64,000 nucleotides of DNA from Stemphylium vesicarium (GCA_004380135.1 QXCR01000125.1:23704-87703); one strand, 5' to 3'; shown: positions 21,290-31,682, numbered from the stretch's first letter. Numbers and translations: made by a program. Notes: a model not told the origin generated them from the sequence alone.

Positions 21290-22886
21290 TCAAGGAAAGT
21301 CCTCCGTCTCTTCATCGGTTTTGTGCTTCACATACTCCCTCAAAACCTGCACAAGTCTCGTTCTACCATCTCTCCTCTCAAACACTTGTGCGTGATCCAC
21401 AGTAGGCCACCACACTGTTTCGATTCCATGTCCTTTCCACTCAGAGTCCTTCCAACTGCGGTCCTCCCCTCTGAGATCAACATTGTTCAGGTATTTGCCT
21501 ACGGTTTCGGTGTCGACGATGAGATCCCGACCACCGAGACTCACAGTCACGTCACGTCCTCGCAGGTCCTCTTTCCAGAGGATGTTCTGGGCCCAAAAGA
21601 AGTGGCGCGCTAACGTGTGTGCAACCATCATATCAGTTGAAGCGAAATAGTAAAGCTGGTGCTCGTTGGCTCCTTGGGGTCGGCGTGCTGTGAAGTTGTA
21701 TGCAACATCGGGAAGATGCAAGAGAAACGTGACGGGATCCACGAAAACCATGGGGCCGATCTTGGCCGCGGTAGAAGCGTCCTGAAGAAGGTGGGTAGAG
21801 ACAACAGAGCCGTAGGAGTGACTAGCAAGGACAACTTTGTCAAAGCCATGACGCTCGAGGATCATGTTTATCTGGCGGCATATCTCGTCTTTGTGGGGAA
21901 TGGGTCCAGTGATGCGGAAGCTGATGGGCATGAGCTCAATCGCGATTATGCCTATCTGGCCATCCTGCGCCGCCATAGGATCATGCTTGTTGATTTCGTT
22001 CAAAAACTCGACATACGGGTGGAGACCAATGCCAATACCGTGAATGAAGAGAATGGGCAGCCGTGTCCGTGATGTATGAGGTCTGTACCAGTAGCTCAGG
22101 TTCGGAGCCGACGATATGTTGCGCGTAGTGAAATTCGCCAGGCGTGGTGGGAAAACAGCCAACGAGGAGCGAAGATGGTTGCGGAAGAGCATGAAACCGG
22201 CGTAGCATAGGCGAATGGCGGTGATGGTGTCAACTAGCATTACGATCTGATATGATTAGCACCCCATAGATACGGAAGAGCAGCAGACATACCATATACC
22301 ACAGAAAAGGTCGATGCGCCATGTTGACCTGATCAATGGTCAAGCGCAGACTCTTTGCGCTGCCCATACCAGGCTCCAGCTTCCTTCCCAGCATCGTCTC
22401 TATGCCATCCGCATATTCGTTCAACTCGTCATCTTCCGCCTGGGTTTGTTCAGGACGCGCTTGTCTCCTCTTCCTTCTCTCCTCATCGCTCTCAGTGCCG
22501 CGATTCAGTAGCGCCCACGAGAAGAACTCGCGCACATTCTCCCGCCGCACCTCGCCAGGTCTTGCGCCGAGAAACCATCTAGAGACGTAATATTCAGGGT
22601 GCGGGATCTTGTCCCAGCATCGCCAGAAGAGTTCCTTCCTCTCCTCCTGTTCTAGCGGCGGGGGATGTTGCGCTGAGGCCTGGAGGGAACGCTTGCGGGG
22701 GAGGTAGGCGAGCAGCCAAAACCCTGTTTCGATGACGCCCCACGTAAGCAGGAAGCGTCGAAAAGCGTTGTGTGGTGGAACTGCGATACTGAAAGAAACC
22801 CAAAATATGCTGAAAGGCGTAATGGCGCGCAATCCTAAGATACAGGTGCGTATGAGGAGATACTTCGGTAGCGTGTGGTCGAGCAT
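21290..22886 (-). CDS. membrane-anchored alpha/beta hydrolase
   Basis: Two exons, 22293-22886 and 21290-22246, with a 46-bp GT-AG intron at 22247-22292; 516 aa. The N-terminal 200 residues contain hydrophobic segments (ITPFSIFWVSFSIAV, LLTWGVIETGFWLLAYL, and a third spanning the splice junction at about 190-215), so the protein is anchored in a membrane. The C-terminal hydrolase has the oxyanion loop FIHGIGIG, a nucleophile elbow SHSYGS (S at about 342), and a late His in TVDHAQVF. Substrate unknown; fungal homologues are usually annotated only as hydrolases. It lies 267 bp upstream of the AYG1-like gene on the same strand, but nothing shows they work together. Confidence 0.82.
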
Positions 22887-23252
22887 GATGGCAGCATAAG
22901 TCGATTGACGCTGCTATCAAGTCATCCACAGTCCCGCACAAAGGAGGGGTGAGGGCGTTGTGTTATCGCGATCATCATGGCTGTTGATAGACGGCAAGAC
23001 GGCAGCTACGCCTTCCGTAGGCACCGATGACGCACGCACGTGCTAGTCCTCTTAGTCAGCATCACGTCTCGCAAGCAACACCACATCTGTCCACGCAATG
23101 TATCATTGTCCATATTCATCATCTGTATCTCCTCAGGGATATATTCATCTCTCTCTAGACCCGTCATCTCCGGAGTCTACCAAATTGAATCTATGCTCGT
23201 CCATTGTGCATCCAAAGCAACACCTAATCACGCAATCCCATCCGATGCACGC
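22887..23252. other. intergenic
   Basis: 366 bp between two minus-strand genes. It holds the promoter of the 22886 gene and the 3' flank of the exonuclease-like gene. Small plus frames here look like chance. Confidence 0.4.
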
Positions 23253-24812
23253 TCAAAAACCACCTCCTCGTCCACCACGTCTCGACAAGTACCCGTCTGA
23301 GCCGCGACGAAATGAGCCGTGGCCATATTCCCCTCTGTAGGTGTGATTGTAAGGGTGTCCCCCTTGGCTGCCTGTATAAATGTTCCTGCTAAGAGATCGG
23401 CCGCGGTGTTGAGTCGAGGTAGAGCGGACGGGCTTACGGTCAGGTTCGCCAGGTGCGATGGTTTGGCCATGGCGGCGAGAATTAATGCGGTTGCCTGGAC
23501 TTAGAGTATGGTTACGGTTTCCTCCTCTTACACTTCGCGCCCTTGCATCCCTTACTCGCCGCTCTTCCGCCTTCTTGCTGGCTATGCACAAGCAATGTGC
23601 CGTGATGTGCTCTTCGCCCGGCACAATGTCGCACCCATTCTTCTCACATTCATCGCAGCGAATTCCTGTTGCTGTACACTCTCGCTTCATGTGCCCAATG
23701 CCACCGCATTTCCAGCAATACTTCTCCACCCCTCCAATAGACTTGAAGTTGGCGACGCTGTGCTCCTCGATATCAGTAGCGACTTGCCACATAGACTTCC
23801 CTGCTTTAATCGTACATGAATTGTCCCTAAGCGCCATCTGAAAAGCAGAGATTAGTGTGCGACCAGCATCGTTGGCTGCAGTGTGGGGGTCACTATGTTC
23901 GAACCAGAGCTCCTCAACCAGACGCTTGAGCCCAATCTGTTCATTCCTTGGGACCAGCCAGTACATTACTTCGCGTACGAGGGCTTGTGTGTCGATATAG
24001 CGCACTACTGTACCGACGGGATCCATGTCGAACGCAGTCGCCTTGTTCTTAAGATTGTTCTTGTCGTGGGCAACATCATGGCCGAGGACAACGATTGGAC
24101 AATTGCCTCCTCTTAGTCCGTCGACGTCTTTGATCGGCTGGACGAACAAATTGTACATGATCTGGCGCGCTTCGGAGAAAGTAACGAAGCGTCCCTGACC
24201 GAACCGGTTGCCTTCTACACCGCGGGAATTCGGATTCTGATTGGGAAGGTGTGACGTCTCTGTCAGGCGCAAGAGATAGAACTTGACTTGCTGCATGAGG
24301 TGCTCGCCGTGGTCACCGAAGTCTCCCTTGGCAACGAGTGGTAGAAAGTCTTGACGGGAGAACGTAGCGACGCCGACCTCGGTGGCCTCGTCGGTGTTGT
24401 TGGACCAATGCTCGCAGTCAATGCAGACGAGGATGATGTAATCGGCAAGATTGCTCGCAATCGTGGGAATATTTGGAGAACGCTTGAGGCCCATGCAATG
24501 ACTCAAGACCTCAAGATCGGTGGCTTCCTTGAAATGGTCCTTGAGCGCGATCATGGCAGTACGGCTAGCTGAACGGGAAGTCTTCGCTCGACAGGAAGTC
24601 TTTGCTGGGCGAGAGGTCTCCCATGGAGAGCGAGTCTTCACTGGAGGGGAAGTCTTCGCCGTAGAAGATGCCTCTGACGAGGGAGAATCCCCCGCTCCAG
24701 AAGAACCATCATCTACCCCTAGTAAAGCAGCTTTTGCCAGCGGGGAAGTCTCCGCTGGAACAGGAACTTCCACGGGAACAGGTTTGTATCTTGAGTATTC
24801 GGACATCCGCAT
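23253..24812 (-). CDS. DEDDh exonuclease-like (Gfd2/YDR514C type) with CCHC zinc knuckle
   Basis: Single exon, 519 aa. Residues 52-87 are six degenerate hexapeptides (consensus AKTSxx). Then comes a ribonuclease-H-fold domain like the Gfd2/YDR514C family: YIILVCIDCEHW (D132, E134), TEVGVATF, CPIVVLGHD (D246) and HTAANDAG (H310, D315), so the DEDDh acidic set and the His are all present. A CX2CX4HX4C zinc knuckle follows at residues 366-379 and a second Cys/His-rich stretch at 386-409. The tail is rich in Arg, Gly and Ser and ends in RRGGRGGGF. Inference: a 3'-5' exonuclease acting on RNA or single-stranded nucleic acid. A paralogue lies head to head at 27332. An extra 5' exon cannot be excluded. 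Confidence 0.8.
   Translation of the reverse strand: MRMSEYSRYKPVPVEVPVPAETSPLAKAALLGVDDGSSGAGDSPSSEASSTAKTSPPVKTRSPWETSRPAKTSCRAKTSRSASRTAMIALKDHFKEATDLEVLSHCMGLKRSPNIPTIASNLADYIILVCIDCEHWSNNTDEATEVGVATFSRQDFLPLVAKGDFGDHGEHLMQQVKFYLLRLTETSHLPNQNPNSRGVEGNRFGQGRFVTFSEARQIMYNLFVQPIKDVDGLRGGNCPIVVLGHDVAHDKNNLKNKATAFDMDPVGTVVRYIDTQALVREVMYWLVPRNEQIGLKRLVEELWFEHSDPHTAANDAGRTLISAFQMALRDNSCTIKAGKSMWQVATDIEEHSVANFKSIGGVEKYCWKCGGIGHMKRECTATGIRCDECEKNGCDIVPGEEHITAHCLCIASKKAEERRVRDARARSVRGGNRNHTLSPGNRINSRRHGQTIAPGEPDRKPVRSTSTQHRGRSLSRNIYTGSQGGHPYNHTYRGEYGHGSFRRGSDGYLSRRGGRGGGF
24552..24659 (-). repeat. 18-bp coding repeat (AKTSxx hexapeptides)
   Basis: About six degenerate 18-bp units within the exonuclease-like gene encode AKTSPP, VKTRSP, WETSRP, AKTSCR, AKTSRS and ASRTAM. 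The segment is Ser/Thr/Lys-rich and likely disordered. Confidence 0.6.
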
Positions 24813-27331
24813 CGTTTACGTGTAGCTCGGGTATCAGACGACCGTAGTGATTCAGAAGCTCGGGTTGAGTCAGTGAGTTGAGGGCCGGGAGCGGTTCAAG
24901 TTGCGCTGACACTGGCGCAAAGAGGAGTGGGAAAAATTACTAATTATCAATGCGCGCCTGCGGCAAATAAAACAAAAAGAGTGAGAACATTTCTGAGTAC
25001 AGTGAATGGAAGCGTGGGATAGTGCGTGATGGACCCTGGCGCAGGCTGCAAACGGAGGCGCGGGGGCGAAGCGAGGTGGTGCGGGTGAAAGAGAAGAAGT
25101 GAAGGAGACTTACGTTGCTCCAGCGACACTACGACTACGACTCCGGGCTACCTTTCAAACTAGAAACTATCAGTCTGTGGCTCAGATGAAAGCAAGTCAG
25201 CTCACCACTCGGAGTAGACAGGGGGCATGTACGGTAAGTGAACTTTGCAAGCGTTCCTGATAGATGGCAAATGGATCTTATGCACTCTTCCTCTCTCTCT
25301 GACTCCCTCGATGTAGTCCTAGCTTTTCTCCTCTACAACGCGCACATGGGAAGTCTAAAGCGTAGATGTGAATTCTTTGGGGGTTTGACGTCACAGGGGG
25401 CCGTTTGTTCGTTATATACCGTGGAAGGCAGAGAAGTAGAGCTTTCGAGAAGAATTTCGACCAGAAGGAAAATATGTTTTTCTGGTTCGGAGTTATTAAT
25501 TTTGAGTCAAATTTTGGGTTTCTGAAATTATTTGTCAAGGATAAAAGCCATTTCGACAAGTAGTAGAGATGGGTATCGGATTGGACTTGGTCGTCATGAG
25601 CTTCCCAGACCGAGGGAGTCGAGTTCGCCCGAGTGAGTAGGCTGGCAGTAAAACTGGCATTGGATACCGAGTAACGCCAAGTTTCTTAGTATACTGTCTT
25701 TTGGTAGGGTGTCCACTGGGGTAGCGTCGCGAGATGCATGGGTTAGGTCAGTACCTCTGGACCAGCTGGCGCAGACCTGGCGCAAGCCTGGGACAAGGTT
25801 GTTGCTTTTTGAATGTGAATATTGATGTGTGCTTCTCTTCGTAAGTCGAGATAGTTCAGATCACATATCACGAAGCCAGGCGTGGTCGATATTTTGTGTG
25901 CACGTCCTGTGGTTATAATGTGAAGCAAGAAGAGTACGAATCACTGCCTCGAAATCATGCATGTAACCACAGTTGAGTTTCCAAAATTGAACACTTTGAG
26001 ATATATAATATTCAGAATTCTTCCACTTAAGCTTGTTCAGTTGGTCTATCTACGTAGCATTCATCGACGTTGTCGTCGCACCGTTGCTCGTGACCTGCGT
26101 GCCACAATCGCCAGGCCAGCAGTGGCGCTCTGCCTCTTTCATTCAGACTACGTGTATCCACAAGAGCTCCCCCACATTGCCTTCTGGAGCTAGGAGCACT
26201 TATTCCATTCTCTTGTCCCAGCATTATCCGCGGCTGGCCTATGATCGGAGCATGTATCACAAAGACTCTTCAATTGTCTCCAGTACACGCCTCATGTAGA
26301 CTGCGCAGTGCAAAACTTCCTCCAGACCGGCGCCAATCTGTGAATGTACCGCCAGCTCGAGTATACAACGATGGCAGTGAGTATCCAAAGCGCCTGCGAT
26401 CCTGCGACTGTCGACAAGGCCAGTGTCCCCATTTATTCCCAGACTATCTTCTTACCCCCATATCACAGTCCTGCAGGCTCACAATATCTTTCAGTTCTGT
26501 TCTCCGAAAATTCCGTATTCGTGATAGTAGCTTGTTCTGTCAAGCGCGCTGCGATCGCCGATCGAGTAGTCGTGACAGGTATGTTTTCTAGGAATTAGAG
26601 ACGGAGACAGCAGGAGGCCACTTATCTGCCAAGGCTTCTGAAGTGAATGGCTACGCTAGGAGGATCGCGGGGTACGAGATGGTGGAAAGGTGAGGTCGAT
26701 TTTGCGTAGCGTGTGACATATTCTGACGCGGCGGTGACAGAAGGACATTGGTATAGAATGCCTCGGTAGTCAGTCTTGCGTCGACGTTGTTAGCGATTCC
26801 CATGAAAAGCTCAAGTGGAAAGATTGAAGTGGTGAGTGAAATCCTGATTCGTCGATTTGAGTTCACATGTTGCTCGTTATCGCTTGGCGCGTTGCAGGGC
26901 ATGGTACCGTGGTTCAGTGTGAGGCTCAACCACGAAGACCCAATTTACATATGGCGCATCGCTTATAGGCTTGAACAACAGTGAGAATGATTCGTGGGGC
27001 AGAATGGCGACATAGCATCAAATCGCGCACTTGGTTGGCTCACGGGTGTGAAAGAGCTAATATTCAGATCGACCGCAGCGGCGCTTCACCTCCGGACTAT
27101 GATGTTTTCACGCAAATTTGGCCCATCTCTTGATCGTGATACATTCAGCACTTCCATAAGGTCTCCAGGCTAGTAGAACTGGTCAGAATGCGCGAGGTAA
27201 CACCGATCGTGTGCCTGAAGAGTCCGGTATATTCTTTGTGGGAATGGGCAAAACATCTGCTGTGGTTTAAGAAAGGTGAGTAATGCAATACGGGCCCGTC
27301 TCAAATAAGTGCATTTCGCAAACTGAGAATC
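24813..27331. other. 2.5-kb divergent spacer between exonuclease-like paralogues
   Basis: No gene is well supported. A minus frame at 26651-26929 (92 aa, containing IFPLELFMGIANNVDA) has a weak F-box-like look but no downstream repeats. A plus frame at 26241-26591 has a Cys cluster (RSCDCRQGQCPHLFP) that does not fit a zinc-knuckle spacing. AT-rich patches occur at 25480-25560 and 25975-26030. This may be an old insertion between the duplicates. Confidence 0.35.
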
Positions 27332-28408
27332 ATGGAAGAATTCTCAAGCGAGCAGATGCTGACTGAAGCTACAGAAGACCTTTCAGCTCTCTCGATAGAC
27401 GACCCACCAGCTTCATCCATGCCGCAAACTGATGAACGCGTCCTTCCCGTTGCCAACTTCTTCCGGCCTCTGAGCCATAAGGATATTTTTGAATACTGCC
27501 TGGGCTTCGACAGACCTGAAGCGCCAGCACTGGCCAAGCATATCATCTTGATCTCGTTGGAGTGTGGGCAACTGCTCGAGCCACCCTACCCTTTGCTAGA
27601 CATGGGCTTGCACGTTGTGAAACGTAAAGAGACGCAAAGTCAGCTTGCAGAGCCCGGTGTGCACAGTTTGAACATTCTTCGCCAAATATCGTACCACCAT
27701 ATGCGCGTGAAGGACAGCGCGCATTTTGTGAATCGGCTAGGACTTGCTTTAGATTCGCAGGTGGCACGATTCGGCGTCACACGCTTCGTGAGGAGCGAAG
27801 AAGGGAGTGACATATTAGAAGGATTTCTCCGACAGTCTGCCAGCCCTGACCAGTCGCCAGAAGAGGAGAATCGTCCCAACCCTGAAGCACCGATAGCTCC
27901 GTTACCATGTCCCATCGTTATCCTGAACTACGACCCGCCGCAGCATGAATTAGTACACCATGAATTTGAATTGGATCCTTCGGTTTGGAAGAACGTCGTA
28001 GCCAACATAAGCACGTATCAGATCGCTCAGGAACAAGGCTTTGGATGGCGCGACGAGAGGCTCCTGATGCACCAACTCGCCAAGGATCTCAAGATCACAT
28101 ACCCAATACATCAGAGCGCTGGTGATCACGCCGGGTATTCTCTTGTCGCTGCTGTACAGATGGTTATGCGACCGAAGATTCCGCTGGCGAGGGAGAGCAT
28201 TGATAGTGCCATCAATACTACAATGCTATATGGTCAGTCTCATGCACCGAGATGGGGCAAACCGCTCCATTGTACGTCGTGTGGGAGTCATAGCCATCTG
28301 CGCCGACAGTGTCACGTCGTGCGATATGTGAGGACGTGTTCGAGATGTATGGGAGCAGGGAGGTATGAGGCTGCGCCGCATCATATACAAGGCATGTGCC
28401 CTTGGTAG
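27332..28408 (+). CDS. degenerate DEDDh-like paralogue with CCHC zinc knuckle
   Basis: Single exon, 358 aa. It aligns collinearly with the gene at 23253-24812: FEYCLGFDRP, HIILISLECG, CPIVILNYD, IHQSAGDHAG and SLVAAVQMVMR. The first acidic motif (DxE in the relative) reads ExG (E77, G79), whereas D201, H260 and D265 are kept, so metal-dependent catalysis is doubtful. A CX2CX4HX4C knuckle (CTSCGSHSHLRRQC, about 314-327) is intact, and a second Cys-pair region follows. It lacks the N-terminal AKTS repeats and the RGG tail. Reading: a diverged duplicate kept for nucleic-acid binding, or an early pseudoenzyme. The frame itself is uninterrupted. Confidence 0.75.
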   Translation: MEEFSSEQMLTEATEDLSALSIDDPPASSMPQTDERVLPVANFFRPLSHKDIFEYCLGFDRPEAPALAKHIILISLECGQLLEPPYPLLDMGLHVVKRKETQSQLAEPGVHSLNILRQISYHHMRVKDSAHFVNRLGLALDSQVARFGVTRFVRSEEGSDILEGFLRQSASPDQSPEEENRPNPEAPIAPLPCPIVILNYDPPQHELVHHEFELDPSVWKNVVANISTYQIAQEQGFGWRDERLLMHQLAKDLKITYPIHQSAGDHAGYSLVAAVQMVMRPKIPLARESIDSAINTTMLYGQSHAPRWGKPLHCTSCGSHSHLRRQCHVVRYVRTCSRCMGAGRYEAAPHHIQGMCPW

Positions 28409-28960
28409 ACTCTTTGGCGGTGACACTGTGGCGTAAGGGGCTGAAGAGCACGACGACTCTGGTAAAGAGAAGTCAGCGTTCAGATGTCACAACTCGCACG
28501 GAATCGAACCAAATGTAATAGCTTCAATGGAAAGAGAATTTTGGACACACTATCCCCTGCGTCGTTGTCGCGTTCTCTGTGTGACATCAATGTATTAGGT
28601 CATTGGAAGACTGAGACGCTACGTTTTAGGGATGAGATCATCACTACCAAGCCACGTGTGGCGGTTGCAGCCGCGCGCCCTCCTTCCGCACCCGCGGATC
28701 TCACAAACTCTCTCTTGTCCTCTAGAAACCTAATTCGCCGCATCGCATCCTAGCGTTTTTACCGCATCTCGAGATCCATTCATCGACGGCATAATTGCTT
28801 TTGTATATTCCATTTCAGCCTGGCTGGAGGTTAGCGGCTCCACACCTACGCTTTCCCCGCATTCCAGCTAGTCAGGCCATCTCCACGTGTTCGCGGCCAA
28901 GGTCCCCCAAGTACCACGCTGCTACACTTCCTCCTAATCCTTTAACATTGTACTTTGACA
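28409..28960. other. intergenic, promoter of F-box gene
   Basis: No gene seen. A GGTTCGATTCC-like string near 28500 (minus strand) recalls a tRNA T-loop, but no cloverleaf can be folded around it. Confidence 0.4.
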
Positions 28961-30232
28961 ATGTCAAATATATTGGTTAATGGCGACAGCGGAAGCGCCG
29001 GCGCTCCCCGTGATCGATTGAGTATCTTGCCCGATGAACTTGTGCTACACATCTTCGAGGCTGTGGGTCGCAACGCTAGACGCGACCTCTGCAACGTTTC
29101 GCGCGTCAACAAGAAATGCCACCGCCTGAGTGACGCCGTTCTGTACAAAAGTATTCTTTTCGAGAATCCGGAATTCCATCTTACTTTTAGCGAGTCGCTA
29201 AGCCGCAGACCGCGCCGGGGATCTGCTATCTACGAAGTCAAGCTCGCCTACCCTTCTTCCGAATTATCACAGCTGGCCCTCGATGCGCCAGTCCATGGCT
29301 CGTATCTCGACCCCAAGCGCTCAGACAGTCTCTCGCGGACATTATCCATCATGTCGAATTTGGAAAAGTTGGACATCTCCGTACCGGATGTATTATTACA
29401 CGGGATAGGAACCTTGTTCAACGGGCCCTTCGATCTCGCCTGTTTAAAGACGTGCTCGCTATTCTACCAATGCGCTAACGATGCCTACTGGGACCTTCGC
29501 GAAAACATACACATATTTGCCCATCCATCGCTCGAGACCCTGACTATCCGAAGAGCCAAGCTAGACGAAAAGGGCTTTGACCAAATCGAGCGACCGCACC
29601 AGACTGCCCTCAAGCAACTTCATTTGATCGAGTGCGATATTAACGATGACTCACTTGGCGATCTCCTCGAACTGCCCGAGGCGCTTGAAGAATTCGTCAT
29701 GACGCAGACTGGAGAGCCAGAACCGGAATTGGAAGAGAGCTCCGATAACGTGGGCGACTATATCCTCGCAGCACAGTCGCAAGCCGAGTTCTTGAAAAGC
29801 ATTACTATCGATCATCCCACGCTTACGGGCCGTAAAGTGTTGAGAATGAGAGAGTTTGTGGCGCTGGAAACCTTGCGTCTGAATTGGGATTATCAACTGT
29901 TTGGGAAATCGTCGAAGAAACCCCGTCTTCATTCGGTTGGATTACCGCCTATCATGAAGACTCTGGAGTTTTTCAACGAGCTGGGAAGCGATGCCGAAGT
30001 TACAGACCTTTTACTGGCTACGATTGAGCAAAAGGATATCGTGGCGAGGAATTGGAAGAAAATGGTCGTGGTAGAGGGTGAAGAGGGTGTTTCGAGAGAT
30101 ATCAAGGATGCGTGCAAGACGGCGGGATTACAGTTAGATATTATTGGGGCTATGGATGAGGATACAGATGAGGATACAGATCGGGATACAGAAGAGAGTA
30201 CAGATGGGGATGGAGATGTAGATAGTGAATAA
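28961..30232 (+). CDS. F-box protein
   Basis: Single exon, 423 aa from ATG 28961. The N-terminal F-box is at about residues 20-60: LSILPDELVLHIFEAVGRNARRDLC, then VSRVNKKCHRLSDAVLYKSI. The middle contains Leu-rich segments (LEKLDISVPDVLLHGIG, LETLTIRRAKL, LKQLHLIECDI) like divergent LRRs, expected to bind a substrate for an SCF ubiquitin ligase through Skp1. The C-terminus is a short acidic repeat (DEDTDEDTDRDTEESTDGD). Substrate unknown. The fungal F-box family is large and rapidly evolving. Confidence 0.82.
   Translation: MSNILVNGDSGSAGAPRDRLSILPDELVLHIFEAVGRNARRDLCNVSRVNKKCHRLSDAVLYKSILFENPEFHLTFSESLSRRPRRGSAIYEVKLAYPSSELSQLALDAPVHGSYLDPKRSDSLSRTLSIMSNLEKLDISVPDVLLHGIGTLFNGPFDLACLKTCSLFYQCANDAYWDLRENIHIFAHPSLETLTIRRAKLDEKGFDQIERPHQTALKQLHLIECDINDDSLGDLLELPEALEEFVMTQTGEPEPELEESSDNVGDYILAAQSQAEFLKSITIDHPTLTGRKVLRMREFVALETLRLNWDYQLFGKSSKKPRLHSVGLPPIMKTLEFFNELGSDAEVTDLLLATIEQKDIVARNWKKMVVVEGEEGVSRDIKDACKTAGLQLDIIGAMDEDTDEDTDRDTEESTDGDGDVDSE
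30157..30225. repeat. 12-bp acidic coding repeat
   Basis: Imperfect repeats of gatgaggataca at the 3' end of the F-box gene encode alternating Asp/Glu and Thr residues just before the stop codon. Confidence 0.6.
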
Positions 30233-31023
30233 AGGCTGTCATCCTTTGACGCAAGCGCGATACCCCCTGGAATAGTCTTTTTGTCTTTGTGGAATTGACA
30301 TCCTCCTCCAAACAATTTGCGGGCTGTCAAAGGGGACATATCACTTCTAACCCCTACAACTCCAGTTCCACCTACCTCAAAACCAACGTGTACCTCTCCC
30401 GCACCACAATCCTCGCCCTCCTCCCCCTTCCTTTGCCAACCACTCTCTCCTTCCTGCTCCACCTTTTCTCATATCCCTTCCCAACCCTATTGCTCTGATC
30501 TACTTCGTTCTTACCCCACGTATCTCCATCATCGCTCCTCGTTTTCTGCGCCCGACGTTTCCTCCACCGACTATCCTTCCACCCCTCAACATATATCCAC
30601 ACCTGCCTCGCGATGCAGAAAAAAAACCATGGCTATACTATCTGCCTTGAGCTTGACATGCGTGGCGGGTATGTAGGAGAAGCTTGGGCGGGGGAGTGCG
30701 CTGAGGATGGCTATGGGAAGGGAGAGTACGCGTGCTAGGGCTGTGGTTGTTGCTGTCGTGTTCATTTTGAGGGGTGGTAGTTTGGTGATGTGAGAAGCAG
30801 GGAGGTGGGAAGATGAGGAGGATGGGGTATTTAAAGGGCTGAGAGGCGCGGAGAATCATTACATGATGAGGTGTTGGAAATGTGTGACGATGAGCGTATG
30901 TGAGGTTGTTTTATTTTCGGACTGGATTGTTGGCGTATGGTACAGACAGTTGGCCTAGACTCTCATTTCAAGAATATCAGAAAAGGCGTCATTCAGTCAT
31001 TTTGAACAAGAGAAAACTGCCCC
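30233..31023. other. convergent intergenic region
   Basis: A strongly C/T-biased plus strand at 30360-30600 opens long low-complexity frames on both strands; I see no domain in them. A 59-aa minus ORF within it is listed separately. Confidence 0.35.
30586..30765 (-). CDS. possible 59-aa protein with hydrophobic N-terminus
   Basis: The ATG at 30765 opens a frame whose N-terminus (TALARVLSLPIAILSALPRP) resembles a signal peptide or short membrane segment, followed by a short polar stretch and a stop at 30586. There are no cysteines apart from the last residue and no known family. It could be the first exon of a longer gene or chance. Confidence 0.2.
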   Translation of the reverse strand: MNTTATTTALARVLSLPIAILSALPRPSFSYIPATHVKLKADSIAMVFFLHREAGVDIC

Positions 31024-31682
31024 TCAATCACGGCGTCTCCGACCAGGACTATCTTGTCTTCCCGTCGACCCACCACCACCCCGCCGTGGATCCCCATACA
31101 AAGGCCAATAACTAGCAAACCGATACCGCATCAAGCGTAGACTCTCCTCCACATCCTCAGGCCTAATCACAAGATCGCACTCCATCGTCATCGCCCCGGA
31201 GATATCTATGCTGGAATTAGTTTCTTCCCCTTCCTACTGCTAGAGGTTTTGGCAAGCATACCTTGATCGGGCATCCCTCCTTCCAGCCTATTCCTCTTCT
31301 TCATATGTCTGATCACGCGCGCACAAGCCTCGTCCCTGTGTTCCCCGCGCGTTAGCTCCGTGAGTGTGTCGATTGCGGTGAGAAGGTGATTGCCCCAGTT
31401 GTGGGTGTCGGGGTCGGGGAGGTAGCGTCCTGGGAAGGCGGAGGCTGGGGATGCGAGGTTCCAGTTTCGGGAGATGGAGGTGCGGAGACGTTTGATTTTG
31501 TATTGTGCGCTGTCGGAAAGGGTGTTAAAGGGGATGCAGGTGGGGGTTTGGTCTATCATGTCGTCTTGGGGGTCGGGTGTGGAGTCACTGCCGGTAGGAG
31601 GAATGTTACTGCCGTTCATGACGGTGCCGTCGGTAGTTCTTTTGTTGCCATTGATGGAGTTGGGATTGGCAGGGTTGGACAT
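31024..31682 (-). CDS. apparently intact relative of the 5-12 kb family
   Basis: Two exons, 31262-31682 and 31024-31205, with a 56-bp GT-AG intron (31206-31261); 200 aa, no internal stop. An Asn/Thr/Asp-rich N-terminus precedes the core SISRNWNLASPASAFPG...NWGNHLLTAIDTLTEL, then DEACARVIRHMKKRNR. This has the same arrangement as locus A (INRNW...PG...EWSLKTLQALRNL...DDEVKEGL): NW, a Pro-Gly turn, a second Trp, then an amphipathic Leu/Ala helix and a basic end. The C-terminal exon (MECDLVIRPEDVEESLRLM) is not seen in the other copies. Function unknown; short length and composition suggest a protein- or nucleic-acid-binding accessory, but this is a guess. Confidence 0.6.

Noticed and set aside
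26651..26929. F-box-like minus ORF between the exonuclease paralogues
   Set aside because: Only a short hydrophobic-acidic match (FPLELFMGIANN); no helix pattern or downstream repeats, so no gene call.
28484..28570. tRNA gene suggested by a GGTTCGATTCC string
   Set aside because: The flanking bases do not pair into T-stem or acceptor stem, and no anticodon arm is visible.
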